Shown: positions 56,207 through 64,000 of the stretch, piece by piece
Numbering within the stretch: the stretch's first letter is position 1
Layout of the letters: each line of letters opens with the position of its first letter
NCBI GenBank assembly: GCA_945639195.1
Contig: CALZEE010000001.1
Span: forward strand, 1 to 64,000
Source: an uncultured Ignatzschineria sp.
GTDB lineage: Bacteria > Pseudomonadota > Gammaproteobacteria > Cardiobacteriales > Wohlfahrtiimonadaceae
DNA length: 64,000 nt
Direction of reading: 5' to 3'
Program-made: the position numbers and the translations under genes
The notes under the pieces: model-generated
Database searches by the model: none
Seen by the model: the letters and a program-made list of their open reading frames with translations, nothing else
What the model was told of the DNA's origin: nothing

Positions 56207-58321
56207 ATGCAACAACAGAGAGATATTTTTGTCACAAACGCACTCCCATTTGCCAATGGGGATATTCATCTTGGGCACCTTTTAGGATACGCTCAAGCAG
56301 ATATTTGGGTGCGCTTCCAACGAATGATGGGAAATAATGTCTACTATATTTGTGCAGATGATACTCACGGTACGCCGATCATGCTCAAAGCAGATGAGTT
56401 AGGGATTACACCAGAGCAATTGATTGCCAATGCGCATAGTGCACACTTAAAAGATTTCGATCGATTCTATATTGATTTTGATAACTACTATACGACCCAC
56501 TCTAAAGAGAATCAGGCACTTGTTGAAGAGATCTATTTAACGCTACAAGCGAATAATCTTATTGAGACAAAAACGATTGAACAGTTCTATGATGAAGAAC
56601 GCAAAATGTTCTTACCGGATCGCTTCATCAAAGGTGAATGTCCAAAATGTCATGCAAAAGATCAATATGGCGATAACTGTGAAGCGTGCGGTGCGACTTA
56701 TCGTCCGACAGAGTTGATAGAGCCCTTCTCAGTGGTTACTGGCAAAACACCTGTTATGCGCCCATCTGAGCATTTCTTCTTTAAATTATCAGACCCTCGT
56801 TGTGTAGAGTTCCTGCGTGAATTCTTAGAAGATAAAGAACGCTTGCAACCAGAAGCTGCTAATAAAATGCGTGAGTGGATTGGTGAAGAGGGCGATTGTA
56901 AACTCTCTGATTGGGATATTTCTCGTGATGCTCCTTACTTTGGTTTCCCGATTCCTAATGCTGAAAATAAATACTTCTATGTTTGGTTAGATGCGCCGAT
57001 TGGGTATTTTGCATCTTTCAAAAACTACTGTGATAAAACCGGTGGAATTGATTTCGAAAGCTTTATCAAAGCAGATAAAGCCGATGATGCGAATACAGAG
57101 ATGGTGCATTTTATCGGGAAAGACATCATGTATTTCCATACGCTTTTCTGGCCAGCAATGTTGAAGTTCTCAGGACATCGCGTGCCATCGCAATACGCAA
57201 TCAACGGTTTCTTAACAGTTGATGGTTCTAAAATGAGTAAATCTCGCGGAACTTTCATTACTGCCGATTCCTATATCGCACAAGACCTTGATCCTGAATG
57301 GCTTCGTTACTACTTCGCTGCAAAGTCTAATGGTGCGATTGATGACTTTGACCTTAATCTTGATGACTTCGTAAACCGTGTAAATGCCGATCTTATCGGT
57401 AAGTACGTCAATATTGCTTCAAGAACGAGTCGTTTTATTGCGAAAGATTTCGATAATACCTTGGGAACGATTGCGCCTGAAACGGCATCGTTGATCAGTT
57501 CAATTCTTGATCGCGCAGCAGCAATTCAAGCGGCATTTGAAGTGCGTAACTTCTCTGCTGCATTGAGAAGTATTTCTCAAGCTTGTGATGATGTGAATGA
57601 ACACTTCGATCAGATGAAACCTTGGGAGATTGCCAAAGATGAGAGTAAGCGAGAGCTTCTCCAAAATCTTTGTACGGGCTATATGGAAGCATTTAGATTG
57701 CTCAGCCTCTACCTCAAACCTGTTTTACCAATGGTTGCCGGTAAAGTTGAGAGCTTCTTAAACATTGCACCGCTCTCATTTGCAACATTACAAGATCATC
57801 TTACAGCAGGACATAAGATCAATGCTTATGAGCATTTGATGACTCGTTTAAATCGTAAAGATTTAGATAAAATGATTGATGCGAATAAAGCAGCGCTCTC
57901 GGTTGTTCGTAATGATTCGGCTAAAAAGCCGGACACTGCATCGAAAAAAGAAGCTGTAAAAGTGGCGAAGGTAGAAGAAGCAGATGCGGGCGAGTATATC
58001 TCTATTGATGATTTTTCGAAGATCGATCTTCGTCTAGGAAAAGTTCTCTCTTGCGATTTCATTGAAGGCGCAGATAAGCTTCTCACTTTCCAAATTGACT
58101 TAGGGGAAGAATCTCCGAGAACAATCTTCTCCGGCATTCGTAAATTCTACGAAGATCCGGCGGCGCTTGTGGGAACCTATGTAGTCGTTGTTGCAAACCT
58201 TGCACCGCGTAAAATGCGCTTTGGTGTTAGCGAGGGAATGATCCTTTCAGCTTCTACGAAAGAGTCATTAACACTCTTAACCTCATTAGGTGAATTAACG
58301 CCAGGGGCGAAGATTTCATAA
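56207..58321 (+). CDS. metG: Methionyl-tRNA synthetase
   Basis: 704 residues. HIGH-type motif DIHLGHLLGYAQAD, four zinc cysteines in CPKC and CEAC, and KMSKS in DGSKMSKSRG. The C-terminal EMAP-type tRNA-binding domain (about 595-704, FSKIDLRLGKVLSCDF) follows a lysine/alanine-rich linker. It charges initiator and elongator tRNA-Met. Single gene with a terminator. Confidence 0.97.
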   Translation: MQQQRDIFVTNALPFANGDIHLGHLLGYAQADIWVRFQRMMGNNVYYICADDTHGTPIMLKADELGITPEQLIANAHSAHLKDFDRFYIDFDNYYTTHSKENQALVEEIYLTLQANNLIETKTIEQFYDEERKMFLPDRFIKGECPKCHAKDQYGDNCEACGATYRPTELIEPFSVVTGKTPVMRPSEHFFFKLSDPRCVEFLREFLEDKERLQPEAANKMREWIGEEGDCKLSDWDISRDAPYFGFPIPNAENKYFYVWLDAPIGYFASFKNYCDKTGGIDFESFIKADKADDANTEMVHFIGKDIMYFHTLFWPAMLKFSGHRVPSQYAINGFLTVDGSKMSKSRGTFITADSYIAQDLDPEWLRYYFAAKSNGAIDDFDLNLDDFVNRVNADLIGKYVNIASRTSRFIAKDFDNTLGTIAPETASLISSILDRAAAIQAAFEVRNFSAALRSISQACDDVNEHFDQMKPWEIAKDESKRELLQNLCTGYMEAFRLLSLYLKPVLPMVAGKVESFLNIAPLSFATLQDHLTAGHKINAYEHLMTRLNRKDLDKMIDANKAALSVVRNDSAKKPDTASKKEAVKVAKVEEADAGEYISIDDFSKIDLRLGKVLSCDFIEGADKLLTFQIDLGEESPRTIFSGIRKFYEDPAALVGTYVVVVANLAPRKMRFGVSEGMILSASTKESLTLLTSLGELTPGAKIS

Positions 58322-58403
58322 GGATTTGTCTGTAGAATTAGGGGCTGAGGGAGTCAATAAAACGTCATAACACTCCTAATAAAAACCTAGAAATAAACCA
58401 AAA

Positions 58404-58438
58404 AAGAGAGCTAGCTTCGTATGAAGCTAGCTCTTTTA
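58404..58438 (+). terminator. Intrinsic terminator after metG
   Basis: A 12-bp stem AGAGCTAGCTTC/GAAGCTAGCTCT with a short loop and four T. Confidence 0.9.
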
Positions 58439-58779
58439 TATTGTAATTTATAAGGTGTTTCCTATATGGAGGAGAACTCTGTTGGGTATTGATGTTTTAG
58501 AAGGTTATTGTTATTAACATCAATTATTTTATTATCGTTATGACCCAGATCGAAAGTAGGGTGATCGAATCAGATATCTACTCCCACACAATGTCTAGCC
58601 TTTCTATATGTGCCCAATGTTGGATTGGGTGAAGAAAGCATTGCATGATTTACCAGGACTTGAGGAGCGCATCTGTTAAAGAGCTTGAATTCGTTAATGG
58701 AGAGAAAAGAATTGAAGATCTCTAGCGATGAGCCTTTGGAAACGCCGAGCTGGCGAGCGCCAACTCGGGGGGTGCTAAA
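58439..58779. other. Gap between metG and mgtE
   Basis: No gene is supported here. The only notable structure is a GC-rich hairpin at about 58747-58770 (CCGAGCTGGCG paired with CGCCAACTCGG, one mismatch), just after the mgtE stop. It probably acts in mgtE 3'-end formation, although it lacks a good T-run. Confidence 0.55.
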
Positions 58780-59781
58780 TTACAGTGTTAAGAATGCACT
58801 TGCGATTGCGAAGTAGATGAATACGCCCACGATGTCACAGATTGATGTGATGAGCGGTCCACTTGCTGTTGCTGGGTCCATTTTGAGTTTGTTGAAGATG
58901 AAAGGTAATGAAAGACCAATCAAACTACCAAGAACTACAACAAGTACCATTGTCATTGCAACGATAACAGCGATATCAAATCCACCGCGCATGAAACCAA
59001 CAAATGAAACTGCTAAAGCCATTGTGAAACCCAAGAGTCCGGCAATGATGGTTTCTTTACTGATCATCTTAAACCAGTCTTTCATTCGAACTTCCCCAAG
59101 GGCCATTGCTCGAATCACTAATGTTGCTGACTGTGCCCCTGCGTTACCACCACTATCTACTAAGAGTGGAAGGAAGAAGACAAGTGCAACGTTGCTTTCA
59201 ATTAACTCTTCATAAGTGGCAATCCCTGCACCAGAGAAGACGTTCATAAATACGAGTACGATTAACCAAACAATTCTTTTACGATAGAGAAGTGAAATTG
59301 ATGCGGTTAATAAGTTTTGATTTTCTAATTGATCACTTTTGATCGAAGCCATGCGGTAAACGTCTTCCGTTCCCTCTTGCTCCATAACATCTAGGATTTG
59401 ATCAATATGAATAACGCCGAGTAAATGATTGGATTCATCGACTACTGGGATGGTCACAAGTTCAGTTTGCTGGAAAAGCTGCGCGACTTCTTCTTGGTCA
59501 ATTGCACTAGTGAGCAGTTTGAGCTTCGTTTTCATGACATCAGAAAGTGCCATGTCTCCTTTTGCTGCAAGGAGTTCGCGAATTGCGACAACACCGACGA
59601 GCACTTTGTCTTCATTTACGACATAAACGTAGTGAATATCTGCTTTTTGAAATAAGTTCTTACGAAGATACTCAATAGCTTCATCTATCGTTTGGTTTTG
59701 TGAAAGTGTAATAAAGTCACTAGACATGAGCGAACCCGCTGTCTCAATGCCAAATTTTGAATTGCGATCTTGAATCACCAT
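58780..59781 (-). CDS. mgtE: Mg2+ transporter MgtE lacking the N domain
   Basis: 333 residues, against about 450 in the full-length family. Two CBS domains (about 18-75 and 80-138) are followed by five membrane segments (about 168-333) that contain the family motifs PLLVDSGGNAGAQSATLVIRA and DPATASGPLITSICD, which line the Mg2+ pore. The N-terminal superhelical domain that senses Mg2+ in full-length MgtE is absent, and no frame upstream encodes it: the 5' region is riboswitch. Expression is probably switched by the M-box upstream. Confidence 0.92.
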   Translation of the reverse strand: MVIQDRNSKFGIETAGSLMSSDFITLSQNQTIDEAIEYLRKNLFQKADIHYVYVVNEDKVLVGVVAIRELLAAKGDMALSDVMKTKLKLLTSAIDQEEVAQLFQQTELVTIPVVDESNHLLGVIHIDQILDVMEQEGTEDVYRMASIKSDQLENQNLLTASISLLYRKRIVWLIVLVFMNVFSGAGIATYEELIESNVALVFFLPLLVDSGGNAGAQSATLVIRAMALGEVRMKDWFKMISKETIIAGLLGFTMALAVSFVGFMRGGFDIAVIVAMTMVLVVVLGSLIGLSLPFIFNKLKMDPATASGPLITSICDIVGVFIYFAIASAFLTL

Positions 59782-59931
59782 TTTTTGCTTAACTCCTATC
59801 TTTTATTTGCATAAAACGACAGTAATAAATATTCCTGTCTTCGATATATTTTGTTAAACGCGGCTGTGCGCAGCGGCCGACGCTGGTATCCACTATAAAG
59901 AGCGTATAGACGATCAATCTATTTTGAGACC

Positions 59932-59972
59932 AAAAAAAACACCCATTTCACGAGACGTGAGGAGGGTGTTTT
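59932..59972 (-). terminator. M-box regulatory terminator
   Basis: A hairpin with outer arms ACACCC/GGGTGT and inner arms CACG/CGTG, followed by eight T on the minus strand. It lies between the riboswitch aptamer and mgtE and is the likely Mg2+-dependent off switch. An alternative pairing AAAGGC/GCCTTT at about 59974-60013 may serve in the antitermination state. Confidence 0.88.
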
Positions 59973-60017
59973 ATAAAGGCGTGCCAGTATAAATAACATT
60001 GGCGTAAAGCCTTTGCT

Positions 60018-60172
60018 CTCTCCTCTTTCGTAAAGTTTTAGCACTATATGGCATGGGAATTTTCCCGGCTACATTAGATACCGCCTTAGCTCGACAGTTT
60101 CTGCTGACCCATTGGTGTCTCTCGACGTTTCTGGGCAGTAGCTTATCTCCATATAGGAGCCTCACCTAACGA
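60018..60172 (-). ncRNA. M-box (ykoK) magnesium riboswitch
   Basis: Read on the minus strand, the conserved blocks occur in order: GTTAGGTGAGGCTCCTATAT at the 5' end, then CTACTGCCC, CCAATGGGTCAGCAG, CGTCGAGCTAAGG-like core bases, and ATGCCATATAGTGCTAAAAC near the 3' end. This matches the M-box family that senses Mg2+ in the leaders of mgtE and mgtA genes. The aptamer is followed by a terminator and then mgtE, as expected for transcriptional control. Exact borders are approximate. Confidence 0.93.
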
Positions 60173-60177
60173 GGATA

Positions 60178-60201
60178 GTTAACAGATTATTTTCTGTTAA
60201 C
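60178..60201. promoter_or_regulatory. Inverted repeat at M-box 5' end
   Basis: Perfect 9-bp arms GTTAACAGA and TCTGTTAAC, 6 bases apart, sit immediately before the aptamer. They could extend the aptamer's closing stem or be an operator at the mgtE promoter. Confidence 0.4.
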
Positions 60202-60578
60202 CCAAAATAACTATGAAGCGTAGTATTGCCCATAAATTTTGAGATGGCAAATATTCTTACATGCTAGAGAGAGCTATTCTGCTGATATTAAATTCCTAAT
60301 TAAAAATTACTCCTTATATAACAATCACTTAATTAGGTTGTATCTATGTTGAAAATATTTGTATTTTATTTTCAATTTTCAAAACAAATGCTTTTTTATT
60401 GAGAAATAGTATAGAAAATGAGCATTTTTTGTTTTCAGAAGCTTTCGATGGTGAAAAATTCGAGAAAGCTGAGCGCTATTTTTAGGGTGAATCTCATCGT
60501 GATGGAATATGAATAATATTTTAAGAGATTTTGTTGTCTTATTTTAGATCGATGGATATCTTTTTTGTTGAGGTTATT

Positions 60579-60616
60579 ACATTAATAATGATTAATATAT
60601 TTATCATTATTAATGT
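60579..60616. repeat. 14-bp AT-rich inverted repeat
   Basis: Arms ACATTAATAATGAT (60579-60592) and ATCATTATTAATGT (60603-60616) are perfectly complementary around a 10-base AT loop. It may be a protein-binding site or an easily melted element. Confidence 0.6.
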
Positions 60617-60846
60617 TACTTAACTTGAGGAGGGCTATTTTAGCCGACTATTCATAATAGGCGAATAGTCGGAGAATTCATTCTCCTATACTTTCTAAAA
60701 GGTGTGAATATCCTATTCTCCCAATCTTTTATTGATCCATTGTGATGTCTAAAAGACGCTTATTTGAGATGAGTGATGCGGTTGAGCAGCTGTCAGCGCT
60801 AGAAAGGGTTATGGCTTGGAAATCGATGCAAAACTGCGCAAATAGA

Positions 60847-60914
60847 TTATCCCCATTAGTTGCTGATAATAGTGCGGATAAATAGGGATTACCTTTTGGA
60901 TAACTTTTGTATAA
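60847..60914. other. DnaA-box-like cluster 1
   Basis: Four nonamers near TTATNCACA within 68 bases: TTATCCCCA (60847, plus), TTATCCGCA (60873-60881, minus), TTATCCAAA (60895-60903, minus; identical to an E. coli oriC R3-type box) and TTATACAAA (60906-60914, minus). Confidence 0.45.
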
Positions 60915-61236
60915 CGGATATCCCATAGCGCAAAACTTACCTACTACACATCAATACAATATTGCCGGAGAAGTGCATTGAACCTTAAGAGTGGATTATG
61001 ATATCTCTTTGATAAAGATCGTGTTATTTTTATTTCTGTATCAGGGAAGGAAAGATAAAAAGAAGAATAATGACTTGGGTAATGAGATGCATAGAAAGAA
61101 GTATAGAGAGAAGTATAGAGAGGGGGGAATGAGAAAAGTAAAGGATATGATGATCGGAAAGCGGGATCAGAGAATGTTTTAGATTCAGAAAAGACTTTCC
61201 GTTAGAAACGTTACCGATATCGATAATATTTTTAGG

Positions 61237-61279
61237 TTATCCGCAGTTATCCGAAGTAATCCCCAATTGCTGTGGATAA
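61237..61279. other. DnaA-box-like cluster 2
   Basis: TTATCCGCA (61237-61245, plus), TTATCCGAA (61247-61255, plus) and a perfect consensus TTATCCACA (61271-61279, minus) lie within 43 bases, next to an AT-rich segment. Confidence 0.5.
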
Positions 61280-61396
61280 GTTTTGTGATAACAAAAGTGT
61301 AACAACTTAAAAGGGCATCGCACCCCCGATAATAGGAGGTGCTACGATATCCTGCCTAAAATGTAGTCAATATTGGTGGTGAGATAACAAATGGAC

Positions 61397-62635
61397 TTAG
61401 TCGAAGACTTTTGCACTACGAATATAGATAAAAAGTCCGAGGACACAAAGACAAAAGAGTGCGGCAAATAATCCCATCAGCAGAATGATTGAGAGCGTTC
61501 CGATACTCGCAAGATAGCCGAAGAATGCAATTGCAATGAGCATGCAGAGATTTTCAAAGAGGTTTTGAATGGCGATTGCAGTACCGGTATTTTGGAGTAA
61601 ACCGCCTCGTTCTTGAAGGAGGGCATTGAGAGGAATTAAGAATGCTCCGCCAAAGATTCCTACAAAAAGAAGCGCGCCATATGCCATCAGTAGATTATCC
61701 GCTAAGAGAAAGAGAAGGACGGTAAAGCTCATCCCAAAGCCGGCATAAAGACTGATTTTAATGTTCTTTTGTTCAATCCAAATTGCGGCAATGGCAGAGC
61801 CTAAAATAACGCCTACGCCGACAATCACTGAGAGCTCAGAGACCTTTTCCGTGCCTTGCCCTAAGACGTCTCGCACCCAATCATTTAAGAGGAGTTTTAG
61901 CACCGCTACGCCGGCCCAAAAGAGGCTCGTGCCTAAGATGGCAAAGCGAGCACGTTTGTCATTAAAGAGTTTTTTGAGGAGCTCCGTAAATTGTCCGGCA
62001 ATCTTCAGGGGATTAAACGGATCTTTGCGCTTGGGCGCGATTTTAGGAATAAAGAGGTTAAAGAGTAAGGCTAAGAGATAGCAGACGGTGGTTAAGGCGA
62101 TGGCATAACCGACGCCTTTTTCGGCTAATATCCCACCGAGTGCTGCCCCGGAAAGAATCGCGACAATGGTCGATCCTTCTACCAGGCCATTGGCTTTAAT
62201 GAGAAGTTTTGTGGAGACAAACTCACTTAGCACCCCAAATTTAGCCGGTGAGTAGATCGCAGCGCCTAAGCCAACGATGGCATAGCAGATAAATGGGCTA
62301 ATGCCGGCAAAAAGAAGAAGCACCCCGATAATCTTAATGCCGTTGCCGATCATCAATACATGTGATTTTGCAAGGTTATCCGCAACATGACCGACAAATG
62401 GTGCCAGAAGAATATAGAAGATGACAAAGGTTCCTTGCAAGATATAGATCGCTTCTTTGCCGTAGCTGCCGTGGCTAATGAGTTCCATTAAGGCAAAGAA
62501 GAGTGCGTTATCTGCAAATGCCGAAAAGAATTGGGCATTTAAGGTTGTCATAATCCCGCGATTAAAGAGTTTTTCTGATGGCTCGAGCGGTTGATGTCGC
62601 GACTGTGACGGATCCTTCGTCATTAGGTTAGTCAT
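61397..62635 (-). CDS. lplT: Lysophospholipid transporter LplT
   Basis: 412 residues with 12 membrane segments of the major facilitator fold. Conserved blocks match E. coli LplT: AQFFSAFADNALFFA, LLAPFVGHVADNLAKSHV, GLGAAIYSPAKFGVL and VPLNALLQERG-like IPLNALLQERGG. It flips lysophospholipids inward for reacylation by Aas. It starts 3 bases after the aas stop, so the two form an operon. E. coli uses the opposite order lplT-aas. Confidence 0.93.
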   Translation of the reverse strand: MTNLMTKDPSQSRHQPLEPSEKLFNRGIMTTLNAQFFSAFADNALFFALMELISHGSYGKEAIYILQGTFVIFYILLAPFVGHVADNLAKSHVLMIGNGIKIIGVLLLFAGISPFICYAIVGLGAAIYSPAKFGVLSEFVSTKLLIKANGLVEGSTIVAILSGAALGGILAEKGVGYAIALTTVCYLLALLFNLFIPKIAPKRKDPFNPLKIAGQFTELLKKLFNDKRARFAILGTSLFWAGVAVLKLLLNDWVRDVLGQGTEKVSELSVIVGVGVILGSAIAAIWIEQKNIKISLYAGFGMSFTVLLFLLADNLLMAYGALLFVGIFGGAFLIPLNALLQERGGLLQNTGTAIAIQNLFENLCMLIAIAFFGYLASIGTLSIILLMGLFAALFCLCVLGLFIYIRSAKVFD

Positions 62636-62638
62636 GAT

Positions 62639-64000
62639 TTAAGCATCCTCTTCAGTCGTCAGCAATTGTGTGAGTGCCGGATAATCAAGCTTTCCAGATC
62701 CCAAACGCGGAAGTTCTTTGATAGGTCGTACATCACGGCTGATTGCAAGCTCTGGAGAGCCGAGTTTTCTAGCCATTTGTGTGAGGGTGCTACGATCGGT
62801 TTCAGGGGCGGTGGTAAAGATGACGATAGCCTCGCCTTTTGCGCGGTCTTCACGTGTGATCGCAGCATGTTGGTAATCAGGGTAAGCTTCTCGGAAGATT
62901 CGTTCAGCGGTCTCTAACGCAACCATTTCTCCGGCAATTTTTGCAAAACGTTTTGCACGACCTTCGATAGTGAGGAAGCCTTCTTCATCAATCGCAACGA
63001 TATCACCGGTATCATACCAACCTTCATTCTTATCGAGCTCATCTGTATTTAAAATGCCGGGATTATCATATAGTAGATAGCCTTTCATGACGTTCCCACC
63101 TTTTACAAGTAATCGTCCCCCATGTTCAATGCCTTCTACGGGAAGGAGTTTAGAATCAAGATTAGGGAGAAGTTTACCGATGGTATGTTCTTTGTAGTCC
63201 ATAGGGACATTGATAGAGATTACCGGTGCACATTCTGTTGCGCCATAACCTTCTAAGATACGAATGCCAAATTTCTCATTCCATGTCTGTTTCACACTCA
63301 TACTGAGTTTTTCAGCGCCGGCAACGACATAGCGAAGGGTTGTGAAATCAACGGGATTTGCATAACGCGCGTAGTTTTGTAGGAAGGTTGAGGTCCCAAA
63401 TAGTACGGTTGCACGAAGCTCGTAAATCATCTCGGGAATCACGCGATAATGCAGAGGTGAAGGATAGAAAAATGCTTTTGAGCCTGAAAGAATTGCCGTG
63501 AACATGCCTGCAGTGAGCCCAAAAGCATGGAATAGAGGGAGTGCAACCATGAAAAGATCTTTAGTTGTGAAGTCCGCGACAGTTTTAAGTTGCTCAACAT
63601 TGGTGAGAATTGAGCGATTAGAGTGAGCGACGCCTTTAGGTTTTCCTTCTGATCCAGAGGTGAAGAGTACGATAGCTTCATCATCTGCCTGAATTTCAGG
63701 GAGGTGCTTTATGGGATTCCGTCTTGCTTTTAGCACCCAGAGCTTATCTTTTAGCGTGATCTCTTTTCGAGATTCTTCTAGATAGATCCAGGTGATTTGT
63801 GGAAATGCATCAACTAAGTGCGTTAATTTCCCCTCTTTTAGGAATTTCTTAGAAGTGATCACAGTTTTAATATTTGCAGCCGTAAGTGCTGCATCGATAC
63901 CATCAACACCCGCGCTAAAATTGAGAAGTGCGCTAACGCGATTAATAGCATTTAGCCCAAGAACAGTGAGCGCAGCAGCGGTGGTATTAGGGAGCAATAC
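62639..64000 (-). CDS. aas: Acyl-ACP synthetase/2-acylglycerophosphoethanolamine acyltransferase, partial
   Basis: The last about 453 residues of a gene that runs past the right edge. The AMP-binding core is clear: ILFTSGSEGKPKGVAHSNRS, EGYGATECAPVISINVP, GWYDTGDI and GRAKRFAKIAGEM. The visible start VLLPNTTAAAL aligns with an internal LMLPNATISAA segment of E. coli Aas (719 residues), so an acyltransferase domain of about 250 residues should lie to the right. It activates fatty acids onto bound ACP and reacylates lysophosphatidylethanolamine. Confidence 0.93.
   Translation of the reverse strand, partial: VLLPNTTAAALTVLGLNAINRVSALLNFSAGVDGIDAALTAANIKTVITSKKFLKEGKLTHLVDAFPQITWIYLEESRKEITLKDKLWVLKARRNPIKHLPEIQADDEAIVLFTSGSEGKPKGVAHSNRSILTNVEQLKTVADFTTKDLFMVALPLFHAFGLTAGMFTAILSGSKAFFYPSPLHYRVIPEMIYELRATVLFGTSTFLQNYARYANPVDFTTLRYVVAGAEKLSMSVKQTWNEKFGIRILEGYGATECAPVISINVPMDYKEHTIGKLLPNLDSKLLPVEGIEHGGRLLVKGGNVMKGYLLYDNPGILNTDELDKNEGWYDTGDIVAIDEEGFLTIEGRAKRFAKIAGEMVALETAERIFREAYPDYQHAAITREDRAKGEAIVIFTTAPETDRSTLTQMARKLGSPELAISRDVRPIKELPRLGSGKLDYPALTQLLTTEEDA

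Larger units (their letters stand above)
60202..61396. other. 1.2-kb gap with inverted repeats and DnaA-like boxes
   Basis: No gene is supported. The left half is very AT-rich. It holds a 14-bp perfect inverted repeat (60579-60616) and a 10-bp hairpin (60644-60672). The right half holds clustered DnaA-box-like nonamers (listed separately) and a purine-rich tract at about 61040-61175. The tract includes a perfect tandem repeat of AGAAGTATAGAG (61097-61120). Frames at 60729-60926 and 60991-61182 look like chance openings. Confidence 0.6.

Noticed and set aside
58439..58779. Insertion-sequence remnant
   Set aside because: Short openings occur, but there are no terminal inverted repeats, target duplication or transposase motifs.
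59971..60165. 64-codon minus-strand ORF upstream of mgtE
   Set aside because: It is the M-box aptamer read as protein; every conserved block is an RNA motif.
60579..60616. Fur box
   Set aside because: The half sites resemble Fur arms, but they are 10 bases apart instead of about one, so a classic Fur box does not fit.
60729..60926. 65-codon minus-strand ORF in the gap before lplT
   Set aside because: It runs through several DnaA-like boxes and has no ribosome site or recognisable motif.
60991..61182. 63-codon plus-strand ORF with a Lys/Arg-rich tail
   Set aside because: The tail is simply translation of the purine-rich tract and tandem repeat; the start is a GTG without a ribosome site.

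Overview
The window reads as chromosome of an AT-rich gammaproteobacterium (about 40% G+C by eye, not computed). Almost every gene has a clear counterpart in Escherichia coli-type genomes: prfA, ftsB, erpA, aspS, polA, pnt, ccm, hemC-D-X-Y, cmk-rpsA-ihfB, ispD-ispF, metG, lplT-aas. The low G+C and these genes would fit a Cardiobacteriales-like lineage such as Ignatzschineria or Wohlfahrtiimonas, but that placement is inference only. No rRNA, tRNA, insertion sequence, CRISPR array or prophage was found.

Layout. 1-1.2 kb: a decayed non-coding edge with two diverged 80-bp repeats and an orphan, possibly immunity-like gene. 1.2-11.3 kb: ftsB, prfA with a cyclic-nucleotide phosphodiesterase/nucleotidase behind it, a GTPase/membrane-protein pair (DUF3482/DUF2868), nfeD-qmcA, erpA and aspS. 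11.3-12.4 kb: a 1.1-kb gap with strong hairpins. 12.4-22 kb: a TauE-type exporter, polA, a formamidase-family gene with an unknown tail-anchored protein, yiiM, and a three-subunit proton-translocating transhydrogenase. 22-29.3 kb: a complete System I cytochrome c maturation operon in the order ccmCDEFGHI-AB. 29.4-34.7 kb: a MarR regulator with a textbook promoter/operator, followed by an RND pump adaptor and pump without an outer-membrane channel. 34.8-46.4 kb: ridA, pfk, ygfZ, a GST, alr, a beta-barrel protein that seems to start at AUA, an M19 dipeptidase, two SDRs, the ABC-F protein YheS, and folP. 46.5-51.2 kb: the haem operon hemC - hemD/hemX fusion - hemY. 51.4-58.3 kb: cmk-rpsA-ihfB, ispD-ispF, metG. 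58.4-61.4 kb: an Mg2+ transporter gene (mgtE, without its N-terminal sensor domain) behind a complete M-box riboswitch, then a 1.2-kb gap with clustered DnaA-box-like sites and inverted repeats. 61.4-64 kb: lplT and the 3' part of aas, which runs off the right edge.

Functional links. The haem operon and the ccm operon together supply and attach haem to c-type cytochromes. erpA serves Fe-S assembly and ygfZ is linked to Fe-S enzyme upkeep. lplT-aas recycles lysophospholipids.

The most unusual signals are: strong over-representation of the palindrome TGCCGGCA; the AUA start; the M-box in front of an N-domain-less MgtE; the DnaA-box cluster outside a recognisable oriC context; and a UAG-terminated RF1 gene lying in frame with the next gene.
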